A model generated the notes under the pieces. It did no database searches and had not been told where the DNA came from. It saw only the letters and a list, made by a program, of their open reading frames with translations. This document shows positions 16,835 through 26,248 of a stretch of DNA of 64,000 bases, piece by piece. This DNA is from Schaalia sp. lx-260 (lineage in GTDB: Bacteria > Actinomycetota > Actinomycetes > Actinomycetales > Actinomycetaceae), in NCBI RefSeq assembly GCF_021083645.1, contig NZ_JAJNRQ010000004.1:124001-188000 (forward strand), written 5' to 3'. Position 1 is the first letter of the stretch, and every line of letters starts with the position of its first letter. The translations under genes and the position numbers were made by a program.

Positions 16835-17974
16835 GTGAGAGCAGATCTTCTCATTGATGACGAAACCCCCTCACCCCTGCTTTCTTTCATTAACTACATG
16901 GGTGAGTCATGTTCATCTGCCATTGCTCACGCACTCATTCCTCTAGGGTTCCGCACAGGTGTCGTAGGTTTTGGCGGGCAAGGCAGCACGCAGCAGGCAC
17001 GTATCCTTGGCCGAGTTATTATGGACCGTACAGACGACCAGCGGCTCTGGTTGAAAAACAAACGCGGATGGCGTCAATTCTTTGACGCACAAGTTCCCCG
17101 ACAACCCGTTATCGTTACCGTTGGTCGCACCCGCACCATGACATATGCGGATCGCGGAGGCTACATTGACCTCGTGATTCACAACCACGGACTCACACCC
17201 GGTTGGCATACTGCATGGATTCAGGTTCTCCACCCTCAGGATATGAAAAATCTGAGCGCACGCCCCCAAGGTATGCGTACAGGAAAAATACGTGCACGTC
17301 ACCCCGTCCCTATTGCTTTGCGTATCATCGGCCCTGACGAAAAAATCGGTGTTATCTCTGACATTGATGATACTGTGATGGTTTCGATGGTTCCTCGCGT
17401 GTTGATCGCAGCGAAACACTCTTTTATTGACCATGTATCTGAACGTGAAGCGGTGCCTGGTATGCCAGAGCTACTGCGTGCATTGACTTTGGGTTTTTCT
17501 GGAAATCCAAAGGCTGTACATCCCCCCGTTTTATACCTGTCCACAGGTGCGTGGAATGTTCTGCCTACTGTGCGTGACTTTTTAGAACGTGCTGGATACC
17601 CGCACGGGGGATTCTTGATGACAGATTTTGGCCCATCCAATACCGGCTGGTTCCGTTCAGGTCCAGAACATAAACGCCGTGAATTACGCCGTCTTGCCAC
17701 AGAATATCCGCATATGAAATGGTTCCTTGTTGGTGATGATGGGCAACGCGATCCAGAAATTTACGCAGAATTTGCCCGTGAGCATCCCACTAATGTTGCT
17801 GGCATAGCGATTCGTTCACTCTCTCACTTTGAACAGTTCATGTCCCATTATTCTTTTGAATCAATGGTCCCACAGGCTCTAAAAAACGTGCCCGACAGCA
17901 TTCCTGTGTGGTTTGGTCGGGACGGTTTTGATTTGCTACGTGAGGTGTCCACTCATTCAAGCCATCGCACGTGA
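16835..17974 (+). CDS. App1 family protein (DUF2183 phosphatase-like)
   Basis: A 379-residue protein. Its C-terminal half is the DUF2183/App1 domain, a HAD-like fold related to the phosphatidate phosphatases of fungal App1 and lipins. The catalytic signature is [16 protein letters not shown] (DxDxT type), followed by [22 protein letters not shown] and the acidic motif [17 protein letters not shown]. The N-terminal half is an actinobacterial extension of unknown role. The start is GTG 16835 with GAGG seven bases upstream. Activity on phosphatidic acid is known for the yeast protein; in bacteria it is inferred. No signal peptide is seen. Confidence 0.85.
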   Translation: MRADLLIDDETPSPLLSFINYMGESCSSAIAHALIPLGFRTGVVGFGGQGSTQQARILGRVIMDRTDDQRLWLKNKRGWRQFFDAQVPRQPVIVTVGRTRTMTYADRGGYIDLVIHNHGLTPGWHTAWIQVLHPQDMKNLSARPQGMRTGKIRARHPVPIALRIIGPDEKIGVISDIDDTVMVSMVPRVLIAAKHSFIDHVSEREAVPGMPELLRALTLGFSGNPKAVHPPVLYLSTGAWNVLPTVRDFLERAGYPHGGFLMTDFGPSNTGWFRSGPEHKRRELRRLATEYPHMKWFLVGDDGQRDPEIYAEFAREHPTNVAGIAIRSLSHFEQFMSHYSFESMVPQALKNVPDSIPVWFGRDGFDLLREVSTHSSHRT

Positions 17975-18329
17975 TTCTTTTATAACCCGATGAATGAGGG
18001 CGAAATATTTTTACCTATGTCACATGATCCGTGTTACTCGACATTCATCATATTCACTGTGACATGTATGAACCCTGCCTTAGTCCATACCAAGGACAGG
18101 CCTAAAGTCGCACAAAATCAATGTTTCTTTCATTAATAGCAGACATTTTCGAAAGGAATTTATCAAATCTTTGCAATGTGATGTTATCGCTTTGCGATAT
18201 TCTGTTATCTCTTTGCAATCATCAGATAATGGACAAGAAAAAGGCAGATTCTACTGCTCATTTACACTCAACAATGTACGCAGGATATCTCGAAACCGAG
18301 ATGACCTTTCCTCAATACAGGAGACATAC
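17975..18329 (+). promoter_or_regulatory. upstream region of the peptide transporter with three 21-bp repeats
   Basis: 355 bases without a gene. CTTTGCAA or CTTTGCGA occurs at 18169, 18190 and 18211, exactly 21 bases apart (two helical turns), with related flanks of TATC and TGTT. This looks like a multi-site operator for the transporter genes that begin at 18330. Confidence 0.5.
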
Positions 18330-19928
18330 ATGAAATTCAAGAGAATGTGGATTGCAGTTCCCACTGCACTTGCTCTTGCACTTACCGCTTGCTCCGGCGG
18401 CACTTCTTCAAATACTGCAGCCAGTGGCGAAACAGCCGGGGATCCAACTCGACTCATCAAAGCATGGTCTGGCGAACCGCAGAACCCACTCATTCCAGCA
18501 AATACGAATGAAGTGAACGGGGCAAAAATCATTAACCAGGTCATGGCTGGTTTGGTTTACTACGACCTCACAGGTAAAACCAAGATGGATGTCGCTGAGT
18601 CCATCACCTCTGACGATGACACCCTGTGGACCGTTAAGTTGCAAAAGGACCGCAAATTCTCTGACGGCACACCTGTAAAAGCTCATAACTTCGTTGACGC
18701 ATGGAAGATGGGCGCAAAGGAAGCGATGCTTTCTGCCAGCTTCTACGCTGATATTGAAGGTGCCGACGATGAAGGTAACGGTGACCTCACTGGCCTTAAC
18801 GTTGTCGATGACTACACTTTCACCATCAAACTCAAGCAACCAGTTTCCGACTGGCCTGACCGTATGGGTTATGCCGCTTACTTCCCGTTGGCAGATTCCA
18901 CACTCACAGATCCTGAAGCCGGTGGCGAAAAGCCCGTAGGTAACGGCCCATACATGCTTGAATCATGGACTCACCAAGTGGGCGCGAAGCTACTTCCAAA
19001 CCCACACTACGTCGGTGACAACAAGCCGAAGAATAATGGTATTGACTTGGTGTTCTACACCTCTCTTGACGCTGCCTATCAGGATCTATCCGCTAATAAC
19101 CTGGACATCTTGGATGCCATTCCGGATTCAGCATTCACCAGCTACATGCAAGACCTCCAAAACCGTGGCTTGAATCAGCCATCCGCTGTATTCCAAGCAT
19201 TCACCATTGGTGGTCTTGACCACTTCACCGGCGAAGAAGGTAAACTCCGTCGCCAAGCTATCTCCATGGCAATCAACCGTGAAGAAATCACTGAAGCAAT
19301 CTTTGCTGGTACACGTACACCTGCTAAAGACTTCACCTCTCCGGTTGTTGATGGTTTCAATGACAAGATCCCCGGTAACGAGGTCCTCAAGTACAACCCT
19401 GAAAAGGCAAAGGAACTGTGGGCAAAGGCTGACGCCATTTCACCGTGGTCCGGCTCTTTCAAGATTGCTTACAACTCTGACGGTGGCCACCAAGCATGGG
19501 TTGATGCAGTCGCCAACCAACTCAAGAACACCTTAGGAATTGACGCTGGAGGCAATCCCTACGCTGACTTCAAGTCATTCCGTAGCGATGTCACTAAGCG
19601 CTTAATCACCACAGCTTTCCGCGCAGGCTGGCAAGCTGACTACCCAGGGCAGTACAACTTCTTAGCTCCGTTGTACGGAACCGGTGGTAGCGCAAATGAC
19701 GGCGACTACTCCAACCCTGAAGTTGACTCTCTGCTGAAGCAAGTATTCGCAGGCTCACACGAGGATTCCATCAAGACCCTCGAAAAGATCCAGCAGATCC
19801 TCTTTACAGAGCTTCCATCCATTCCGTTGTGGTACGCGAATACAACCTCAGGTTGGTCAGCTAATGTCGAGAACGTGAAATTCAAGTGGGACGGTGTACC
19901 GGACTACGTGAATATCACCGTGAAGTGA
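18330..19928 (+). CDS. peptide ABC transporter substrate-binding lipoprotein (OppA/DppA type)
   Basis: A 532-residue extracellular binding protein of the SBP_bac_5 family. It has a lipoprotein signal with lipobox LTAC and Cys at about residue 22, so it is tethered to the outer face of the membrane. The mature protein shows YYDLTGKTKMDVAESIT, the KPVGNGPYMLESW stretch and RRQAISMAINREEI, all typical of oligopeptide and dipeptide receptors. ATG 18330 is chosen because AGGAGA lies six bases upstream and the signal peptide begins there; the frame extends further upstream only by chance. It heads a four-gene transporter cluster and is separated from the permeases by a strong hairpin, which would favour more binding protein than channel. 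Confidence 0.93.
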   Translation: MKFKRMWIAVPTALALALTACSGGTSSNTAASGETAGDPTRLIKAWSGEPQNPLIPANTNEVNGAKIINQVMAGLVYYDLTGKTKMDVAESITSDDDTLWTVKLQKDRKFSDGTPVKAHNFVDAWKMGAKEAMLSASFYADIEGADDEGNGDLTGLNVVDDYTFTIKLKQPVSDWPDRMGYAAYFPLADSTLTDPEAGGEKPVGNGPYMLESWTHQVGAKLLPNPHYVGDNKPKNNGIDLVFYTSLDAAYQDLSANNLDILDAIPDSAFTSYMQDLQNRGLNQPSAVFQAFTIGGLDHFTGEEGKLRRQAISMAINREEITEAIFAGTRTPAKDFTSPVVDGFNDKIPGNEVLKYNPEKAKELWAKADAISPWSGSFKIAYNSDGGHQAWVDAVANQLKNTLGIDAGGNPYADFKSFRSDVTKRLITTAFRAGWQADYPGQYNFLAPLYGTGGSANDGDYSNPEVDSLLKQVFAGSHEDSIKTLEKIQQILFTELPSIPLWYANTTSGWSANVENVKFKWDGVPDYVNITVK

Positions 19929-19979
19929 CATATGACCACCAAAATCGTCATGAATAAATAATTCGTGGTGATTACTTCC

Positions 19980-20027
19980 AAAGGTGTGGCGAGCATGGCA
20001 ACATGTTCGCCACACCTTTATTTTCAC
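19980..20027 (+). terminator. hairpin between binding protein and permease genes
   Basis: An 18-base stem (19980-19997 with 20002-20019, one G-T pair) closed by the tetraloop GCAA and followed by ATTTTCAC. It is probably a partial terminator or a 3'-end stabiliser for the binding-protein mRNA. Confidence 0.75.
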
Positions 20028-20317
20028 TTCATGTTTCGATATGTAGAAGATTCTTTTACAGCCGCATACATAATCAAATATCAATCGCACACAAAATTTG
20101 TGGGACAATGCCCAAAAAATCACGGGAAAAGAGGATTTTCTCTCCTCAATAGTGTGGCTCATGCCATTTAATGTGCCGTTTGCGCAATTTTTACCCTATG
20201 CTATCCACGTGTGCTTTAAGTAAACTCACTTACACACGCCGACCTCGTACTAGGTCGAAATCGACAGCACATTCAGCGGAGGATTCTGCTGAATTCCCCA
20301 TCCCGAAGGACTTGTCC

Positions 20318-21244
20318 ATGGCGCGCTACATCGGACGGAGGCTCCTACAGACCATCCCGGTCTTTTTCGGAGCAACGTTTCTGATCTTCGCAATGGTCTA
20401 CCTGATGCCAGGTGACCCCGTTGCTGCCCTTGGTGGCGATAAAGGCCTCTCTGAGGCCGCTACTGCCCGAATCAAAGCAGAACATAACCTCGACAAACCC
20501 TTCTGGCTACAGTACCTGCTGTACCTCAAAGGCGTTTTCACCCTTGATTTTGGTAAAACATTCTCCGGTCAAGACGTCATATCGGTTATGGCACAAGCCT
20601 TCCCCGTTACCTTGCGTTTAGCGATCTACGCGCTGCTCATCGAAGCGATTCTTGGTATCGCCCTAGGCGTGATCGCAGGTATGCGACGCGGCGGCATTTT
20701 TGACTCCACCGTGCTTGTCCTCTCACTGTTGGTCATTTCTGTACCAACATTCGTTATCGGCTTCGTCATGCAGTTCATATTCGGCGTGAAACTCGGCTGG
20801 TTCCCCACAACGGTCACATCATCGGTTTCCGTTTATTCACTCACAATGCCAGCCATCGTTCTAGGCGCTGTTTCCCTAGCCTACGTCCTACGCTTGACAC
20901 GTCAATCTATCTCCGAAAACGTCACCGCAGATTATGTGCGCACCGCACGCGCAAAAGGACTCCCCAACGGTCAGGTCATGCGTCGCCACATTCTGCGCAA
21001 CTCCTTGATTCCTGTTGCAACATTCCTTGGCGGTGACTTAGGTTCCCTGATGGGCGGAGCAATCATCACCGAAGGTATTTTTAATATTAAAGGCGTAGGT
21101 GGCACCCTATGGATCGCCATTACTAAAGGTGAGCCTTCCACAGTTGTCTCTGTGACAACGCTGCTTGTCCTCGTATATATCCTCGCCAACTTGCTTGTTG
21201 ACCTGTTATACGCCGTGCTTGACCCAAGGATCCGCTATGAGTGA
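20318..21244 (+). CDS. peptide ABC transporter permease (OppB/DppB type)
   Basis: A 308-residue inner-membrane permease with six expected helices. It starts with the family-typical RYIGRRLLQTIPVFFGATFLIF and has MPGDP soon after. The EAA loop that contacts the ATPase is seen as ADYVRTARAKGLPNGQVMRRH. The start ATG 20318 follows GAAGGA by seven bases; the upstream extension of the frame has no membrane character. Its stop overlaps the start of the next permease by eight bases, so the two are translationally coupled. It forms the channel with the product of the following gene. Confidence 0.93.
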   Translation: MARYIGRRLLQTIPVFFGATFLIFAMVYLMPGDPVAALGGDKGLSEAATARIKAEHNLDKPFWLQYLLYLKGVFTLDFGKTFSGQDVISVMAQAFPVTLRLAIYALLIEAILGIALGVIAGMRRGGIFDSTVLVLSLLVISVPTFVIGFVMQFIFGVKLGWFPTTVTSSVSVYSLTMPAIVLGAVSLAYVLRLTRQSISENVTADYVRTARAKGLPNGQVMRRHILRNSLIPVATFLGGDLGSLMGGAIITEGIFNIKGVGGTLWIAITKGEPSTVVSVTTLLVLVYILANLLVDLLYAVLDPRIRYE

Positions 21245-22208
21245 CCACATTCCCTCCGCGAATATCGCACGTACACGTGCTGGACAAAAGCACTACGTTT
21301 CCGACATTGATGAAACAGGCCTCGGCGCAGTTGATGCCGTAGCAGATGAATCAGCCCCTTCATCTATGTGGGGTGAAGCTTGGAAGAACCTACGCAAGAG
21401 GCCCCTGTTCTGGCTGTCATCCATCATCATTTTCTTTGCTATCATGATTTCGCTGTTCCCGCAGCTATTCACAAGTCTTGATCCGCAATTCTGCGAACTT
21501 GGAAATTCATTAAAACCAGCTACTTCAGGACACTTTTTCGGTTTCAACCGTCAAGGATGCGACATCTACGCACGAGTAATCTACGGTGCTCGCGCCTCGG
21601 TCACCGTCGGAGTTTTCACCACAATCCTCGTTGTCATTATCGGTGCTACTTTCGGCGCACTCGCAGGTTTCTTTGGCGGCTGGCTTGATTCGCTGCTCAG
21701 CCGCATTACAGACATATTCTTTGCAATCCCACTGCTGTTGGCCGCTATCGTCGTCATGCAAATGTTCAAAGAACACCGCAACGTGTGGATGGTCATATGC
21801 GTCCTCGCGGCTTTCGGTTGGACACAGATTGCCCGCATCACTCGCGGCGCTGTCCTATCAGCAAAGAACGAAGAATACGTGACTGCAGCCAAGGCCACTG
21901 GCGCTTCAAAAGCGCGTATCCTGCTCAGCCACATCCTGCCTAACTGCATGGCCCCAATCATCGTGTACGCCACAATTGCTTTGGGTACTTTCATTGTTGC
22001 TGAGGCTTCCCTGTCCTTCATGGGTATCGGTCTGCCATCATCAGCCGTGTCATGGGGTGTTGACATTTCACAAGCCCAGCAATCCCTACGCACACAACCA
22101 ATGGTTTTGTTCTACCCTGCATTAGCTTTGGCGCTCACTGTTTTGAGCTTCATCATGATGGGTGACGCTGTACGCGAAGCCCTTGACCCGAAGGCGCGGA
22201 AGAAGTGA
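21237..22208 (+). CDS. peptide ABC transporter permease (OppC/DppC type)
   Basis: A 323-residue permease. A cytosolic N-terminal tail of about 45 residues is followed by the first helix WLSSIIIFFAIMISLFPQLF, an extracytosolic loop with HFFGFNRQGCDIYARVIYGAR (the usual GTDxxGRDVxSR position), and five more helices. The EAA loop is EEYVTAAKATGASKARILLSH, and the C-terminus DAVREALDPKARKK is typical. ATG 21237 overlaps the preceding gene by 8 bases; the stop overlaps the next start in a GTGA quadruplet. Confidence 0.93.
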   Translation: MSDHIPSANIARTRAGQKHYVSDIDETGLGAVDAVADESAPSSMWGEAWKNLRKRPLFWLSSIIIFFAIMISLFPQLFTSLDPQFCELGNSLKPATSGHFFGFNRQGCDIYARVIYGARASVTVGVFTTILVVIIGATFGALAGFFGGWLDSLLSRITDIFFAIPLLLAAIVVMQMFKEHRNVWMVICVLAAFGWTQIARITRGAVLSAKNEEYVTAAKATGASKARILLSHILPNCMAPIIVYATIALGTFIVAEASLSFMGIGLPSSAVSWGVDISQAQQSLRTQPMVLFYPALALALTVLSFIMMGDAVREALDPKARKK

Positions 22209-24139
22209 ACGAGCATATGAATGACACTCCCCTCAACGATGACGCATTAGAAGCAGCCGTCACACGTACCGTCCTTGGCGAAAACGCTGAGGCAACCTCA
22301 GCACATGAGGAAACAGGCGACATTCATCCTGATGATGCGCAACCCCTGCTGAAAATCACAGACCTTGAAGTTACATTCACAACATCAACAGGTGTTGTCC
22401 CCGCTGTTCGTGGCGCTAACCTTGTCATCTACCCTGGCCAAACCGTCGCAATCGTCGGTGAGTCAGGTTCCGGAAAATCAACAACCGCTGCCGCTGTTAT
22501 CGGCCTTTTGCCCGGCACAGGCAAAATCACAGGCGGTTCCATCGAATTTGACGGAAAAGACATCACAAGTCTCAGCCAGAAAGAATGGGAATCCCTGCGT
22601 GGTTCAGGTATCGGGTTAGTTCCTCAGGACCCCATGACAAACCTGAATCCTGTACTCCGCATCGGTAAGCAAGTCAGCGAATCACTGGTCGCTAACCACG
22701 TGGTACCAAAAAGCGAAGTCGGCCGCAGAGTCTCAGAACTCCTCGCTGAAGCTGGCCTACCTGACGCTGAACGACGCGCAAAACAATACCCCCATGAATT
22801 TTCTGGCGGTATGCGACAGCGTGTACTTATTGCCATTGGCATGGCTGCACGTCCAAAACTTCTGATTGCAGACGAACCTACCTCTGCTTTAGATGTCACC
22901 GTCCAACGTCGTATTCTGGATCACTTGGAAACCCTCACAAAGGACTTAGGAACAGCGGTCCTATTCATCACCCATGACCTCGGTTTAGCGGCTGAACGCG
23001 CCGAACAACTGGTTGTGATGCACCGTGGACGTATCGTGGAGTCTGGTCCCGCATTAGAGATTTTGCAGCACCCACAGCATCCGTACACGAAACGTCTGGT
23101 TTCCGCTGCCCCGTCCTTAGCATCAGCCCGTATCGAATCAGCTCATGCGCAAGGAATCTCTGTCACTGAGGAAGAACTCACCGGTTCTGGTCTGGGTTCC
23201 AGTTCCACCGAAGAAATTATCCGCGTTGAAAACCTCACCAAAGTTTTCGACGTTCGTGGTTCAAAAGGTGAAGCCAAGAAACTCATTGCAGTTGATGACG
23301 TGTCATTTGCGTTGCGTCGCGGAACAACCCTTGCCGTGGTCGGTGAATCAGGTTCAGGTAAATCAACTGCTGCGAACATGATTTTGCAGCTATTTAAGCC
23401 TACTTCCGGCAAAATCTACTTTGACGGGCAAGATACCTCGCAGATGAGCGAAAAAGAACTTTTCGCTCTGCGTCGTCGGCTACAGGCCGTATTCCAGAAC
23501 CCTTACGGGTCACTGGATCCCATGTATTCGATTTTCCGTGTCATCGAAGAACCTCTGCGGGTCCACAAGTACGGGACCTTAGATTATGCACGCCAAGAAG
23601 TCGCGCGTGCTGAAAGCACAAATCGTAAGCCAGCTGAGTGGGCACAGATCCTCGTGGAAGCCGCAAACTCAGGTCGTCAGCTCACATCCCAAGAAAAACG
23701 TGATTTGGACCCACGACGTATCCGTGTACGTCGCGTTCAAGAGCTGCTGGACTTGGTTGCTTTGCCTCGTTCTGTTATGCGTCGCTATCCGAATGAACTT
23801 TCAGGTGGTCAACGTCAGCGTGTCGCTGTAGCCCGCGCTTTGGCATTAAGCCCTGAAGTTGTTATTTTGGATGAGGCAGTATCTGCATTGGATGTTCTGG
23901 TACAAAACCAGATCCTTTATCTGCTTAACGACCTGCAAGCGCAACTTGGTTTGTCTTACCTGTTCATCACGCATGACTTGGCTGTGGTCCGCCAGATCGC
24001 TGATGATGTCGTCGTCATGGAACATGGAAAACTGGTTGAAGCTGCAAGTTCCGATGATCTTTTTGCTCACCCGGTTCAAAACTACACGCGGGAACTTATT
24101 GACGCGGTTCCTGGACGTAAAATTCAGCTCAACCTCTGA
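22205..24139 (+). CDS. peptide ABC transporter, fused OppD-OppF ATPases
   Basis: A 644-residue protein with two complete ATPase domains in one chain, replacing the usual separate D and F subunits. Domain 1 (about 45-300) has Walker A GESGSGKSTT, signature FSGGMRQRVLIAIG and Walker B LLIADEPTSALD. Domain 2 (about 340-640) has GESGSGKSTA, LSGGQRQRVAVARAL and VVILDEAVSALD. Each is followed by the oligopeptide/dipeptide C-terminal extension (HPQHPYTKRLVSAAP and HPVQNYTRELIDAVPG). Domain 2 carries an insertion of about 50 residues between the Q loop and the signature. GTG 22205 overlaps the preceding stop by four bases. It powers peptide import. Confidence 0.93.
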   Translation: MNEHMNDTPLNDDALEAAVTRTVLGENAEATSAHEETGDIHPDDAQPLLKITDLEVTFTTSTGVVPAVRGANLVIYPGQTVAIVGESGSGKSTTAAAVIGLLPGTGKITGGSIEFDGKDITSLSQKEWESLRGSGIGLVPQDPMTNLNPVLRIGKQVSESLVANHVVPKSEVGRRVSELLAEAGLPDAERRAKQYPHEFSGGMRQRVLIAIGMAARPKLLIADEPTSALDVTVQRRILDHLETLTKDLGTAVLFITHDLGLAAERAEQLVVMHRGRIVESGPALEILQHPQHPYTKRLVSAAPSLASARIESAHAQGISVTEEELTGSGLGSSSTEEIIRVENLTKVFDVRGSKGEAKKLIAVDDVSFALRRGTTLAVVGESGSGKSTAANMILQLFKPTSGKIYFDGQDTSQMSEKELFALRRRLQAVFQNPYGSLDPMYSIFRVIEEPLRVHKYGTLDYARQEVARAESTNRKPAEWAQILVEAANSGRQLTSQEKRDLDPRRIRVRRVQELLDLVALPRSVMRRYPNELSGGQRQRVAVARALALSPEVVILDEAVSALDVLVQNQILYLLNDLQAQLGLSYLFITHDLAVVRQIADDVVVMEHGKLVEAASSDDLFAHPVQNYTRELIDAVPGRKIQLNL

Positions 24140-24150
24140 GAGCTTACACC

Positions 24151-24200
24151 CAGTGCGGTTTGCGGAAGTTATCGAGAGTGTACTTCCGCAAACCGCACTG
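24151..24200 (+). terminator. perfect 19-bp inverted repeat after the peptide transporter
   Basis: CAGTGCGGTTTGCGGAAGT (24151-24169) is exactly repeated in reverse complement at 24182-24200 with a 12-base loop. There is no T tract. It lies between convergent genes and could stop transcription from either side. Confidence 0.65.
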
Positions 24201-24243
24201 CTGTATCATCTGCGTATCGCCCTCACATGAGGACTCATCGTGT

Positions 24244-24930
24244 TCACGTCAAAACACGCCAATCGGCGTATTGCCACGGCTTATCTTCACGCACGTACGT
24301 ATCGTCATACGCAGCCCACACATCCCACCATGGGCGAAAGACTTCACCGTCACGTGTTATCGCACGTTCTTTGCGGCAAGCTGCCCCTTGCTTCGCTTCC
24401 ACCCAAATTACCCTGTCAGCATACTGAGCTGTTCGGGCTGTCACTATCGCGCACCCTTCAACGATGAGCGGTTGTAAAGGATTCAGTAAGCGAACAGCAT
24501 CAGCTAGCTGCCTATCCCAATTCCACGTGTAATGTCCCAAACAGTTTCCCCGAGGTGCTGACATCAATAGTGGCGCTGACATCAATAAAGGCTGGCCGTG
24601 CGAACGAAAAGGTTGATGTGTTCCTGTGAGCATATGTTCAAGTGTTGCGCCACCAGATTCAAAGCCATGCCACCCGGGATACCAGTCATCTGCTCGAAGC
24701 ACCTGTGCGTGTACTCCTGCCATACGCATCCCTTGGTATAAAGCATTCGTTAGCGTTGTTTTTCCAGCACCGGATTGACCTGAAATCAAAATCAACGGAC
24801 GCAACCAACGTCCTTTTTTGCATCTGCCACGTACACGTTTCCCTCGCTGATGAATAGCAACAGAAAGGACATCACGTAAAACAGGGGCCGGCAGCAAAGA
24901 CCCATCCCATTGATACTCAATCACCAACAA
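24244..24930 (-). CDS. P-loop kinase-like ATP-binding protein
   Basis: A 228-residue protein with a uridine-kinase-like P-loop fold. Walker A is LILISGQSGAGKTTLTNALY at about residues 46-65. VLRADDWYPGWHG is at the place where nucleoside kinases bind substrate (a DDFY-like motif), and PLIVEGCAIVTARTAQYADRVIWVEA follows. An 18-bp in-frame tandem duplication (24557 and 24575) doubles the residues LLMSAP. Its start (TTG 24930, or GTG a few codons on) lies inside the end of the ThiQ gene, so it is translated with the thiamine transporter and sits under its TPP riboswitch. A role in phosphorylating an imported thiamine-related compound is attractive but is pure inference; the fold also fits uridine or other small-molecule kinases. 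Confidence 0.7.
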   Translation of the reverse strand: MLVIEYQWDGSLLPAPVLRDVLSVAIHQRGKRVRGRCKKGRWLRPLILISGQSGAGKTTLTNALYQGMRMAGVHAQVLRADDWYPGWHGFESGGATLEHMLTGTHQPFRSHGQPLLMSAPLLMSAPRGNCLGHYTWNWDRQLADAVRLLNPLQPLIVEGCAIVTARTAQYADRVIWVEAKQGAACRKERAITRDGEVFRPWWDVWAAYDDTYVREDKPWQYADWRVLT

Positions 24931-26248
24931 CCACCGGGCATTGCCTCACATCAATAGAAATAACAACAGAACTTCCCACACTCAACACGTGTTGGGATTG
25001 CTGGGGCTGCGAAATATCAGTACCGGAAACCTGCGCCGATATGCAAAGGCCTTCTGTTTCACTGCGCAACGGATTTTCCGTGCGAATAACGACATCACCT
25101 ACACGTACTTCGCTGAGGAAATATCCCCGAGCAGTGCGTACAGATAACACGACCCCCTGAATATACACTGTATCTTCTGTGAGGTTACGTGTCGCCTGAG
25201 ATAAAATTTCACGTATATCTGCGTGGGAAATACATACTTTTGTACCTTCACACGTATCGGCCAGTCCGACAATTCGACATGCCACAGGCGATAAAGCCCG
25301 CCAATATGTGGGCTGTGAATCAGAAATATCCCCTGTGCCCTTATGAGAGCACGAAGTACTCTCAGCCGCATGATGCTGAGGCAGTGCGTGAGGGAACAAA
25401 GGAATATGCGGGCCGTACCCAAGGAATTCCGCAACATCTTTACGATCAGGATTTGCCCATAGTTGAGCCGGAGGTTTATAGGCAATAACCTGTCCCTCGC
25501 GCATAACCGCCACATAATCAGCAAGCGCAAATGCCTCATCCTGATCGTGCGTGACGTACACACCTGTACTGTGTGTTTCACGAAGAATACGACGAATATC
25601 TGCGCATAAGTGTTCACGCAAAGCACGATCAAGAGCTGACAATGGCTCATCCAGCAAGATCACTTGCGGCTGAGGAGCTAAAGAACGTGCCAGGGCAACA
25701 CGTTGCGCTTGCCCACCCGACAGGGTTGAAATTTGCCTGTGAGCATACTGTTCCATACCGACAATACGTAGAACTTCCAACACACGTTCCCTGCGTTGTT
25801 CTCGTGTCATATGCCGTAATCCGTAGGCCACATTTCCAGCAACATTACGGTGAGGAAATAGTTGCCCATCTTGGAACATTACGCCAAATCCTCGACGATG
25901 TACCGGCACATTAACGACACTGCGGCCCTGCCAGTAAATATCACCTGTTGCCACGGGTTCAAGACCTGCGATAGCCCGCAAAAGGGATGATTTTCCTGAA
26001 CCTGAAGCTCCAACGAGCGCGACAATACACCCTGCTGGAACTGTCATACTCACATGGTCAACAGCTGTTAGCGAACCATAACGTACACTCACCGACTCAA
26101 GGACAAGTCCTTCTGTTTCCCCTGCCGCATCATGAGAATCCACCAAGCCAAAAGATTCATTTCCTGATGAGGCGGCACAAATACGTGAAGTGAACACTTG
26201 AGTATCTGCTGTTTTTTCAGGCACCTGATTGGATGGGTGGGACATCAC
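24917..26248 (-). CDS. thiQ: thiamine ABC transporter ATP-binding protein (ThiQ-like)
   Basis: A 443-residue ATPase. The ATPase domain (about 50-280) shows Walker A VALVGASGSGKSSLLRA, Q-loop FQDGQLFP, signature LSGGQAQRVALARSLA, Walker B VILLDEPLSALD and switch histidine VYVTHDQDEA. ThiQ of Escherichia coli stops near residue 230. Here a further stretch of about 160 residues ends in a TOBE-like beta domain (GVVLSVRTARGYFLSEVRVG), as in FbpC/PotA-type ATPases. The start GTG 26248 overlaps the ThiP stop as GTGA (ATG 26245 is an alternative). Substrate assignment rests on the adjacent ThiB and the upstream TPP riboswitch. Confidence 0.85.
   Translation of the reverse strand: MMSHPSNQVPEKTADTQVFTSRICAASSGNESFGLVDSHDAAGETEGLVLESVSVRYGSLTAVDHVSMTVPAGCIVALVGASGSGKSSLLRAIAGLEPVATGDIYWQGRSVVNVPVHRRGFGVMFQDGQLFPHRNVAGNVAYGLRHMTREQRRERVLEVLRIVGMEQYAHRQISTLSGGQAQRVALARSLAPQPQVILLDEPLSALDRALREHLCADIRRILRETHSTGVYVTHDQDEAFALADYVAVMREGQVIAYKPPAQLWANPDRKDVAEFLGYGPHIPLFPHALPQHHAAESTSCSHKGTGDISDSQPTYWRALSPVACRIVGLADTCEGTKVCISHADIREILSQATRNLTEDTVYIQGVVLSVRTARGYFLSEVRVGDVVIRTENPLRSETEGLCISAQVSGTDISQPQQSQHVLSVGSSVVISIDVRQCPVVVGD

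Noticed and set aside
18121-18333. Small frame with CDILLSLCNH-like repeats before the peptide transporter
   Set aside because: The repeat comes from the 21-bp DNA repeats. There is no ribosome binding site, and the frame runs into the real start region of the binding protein.
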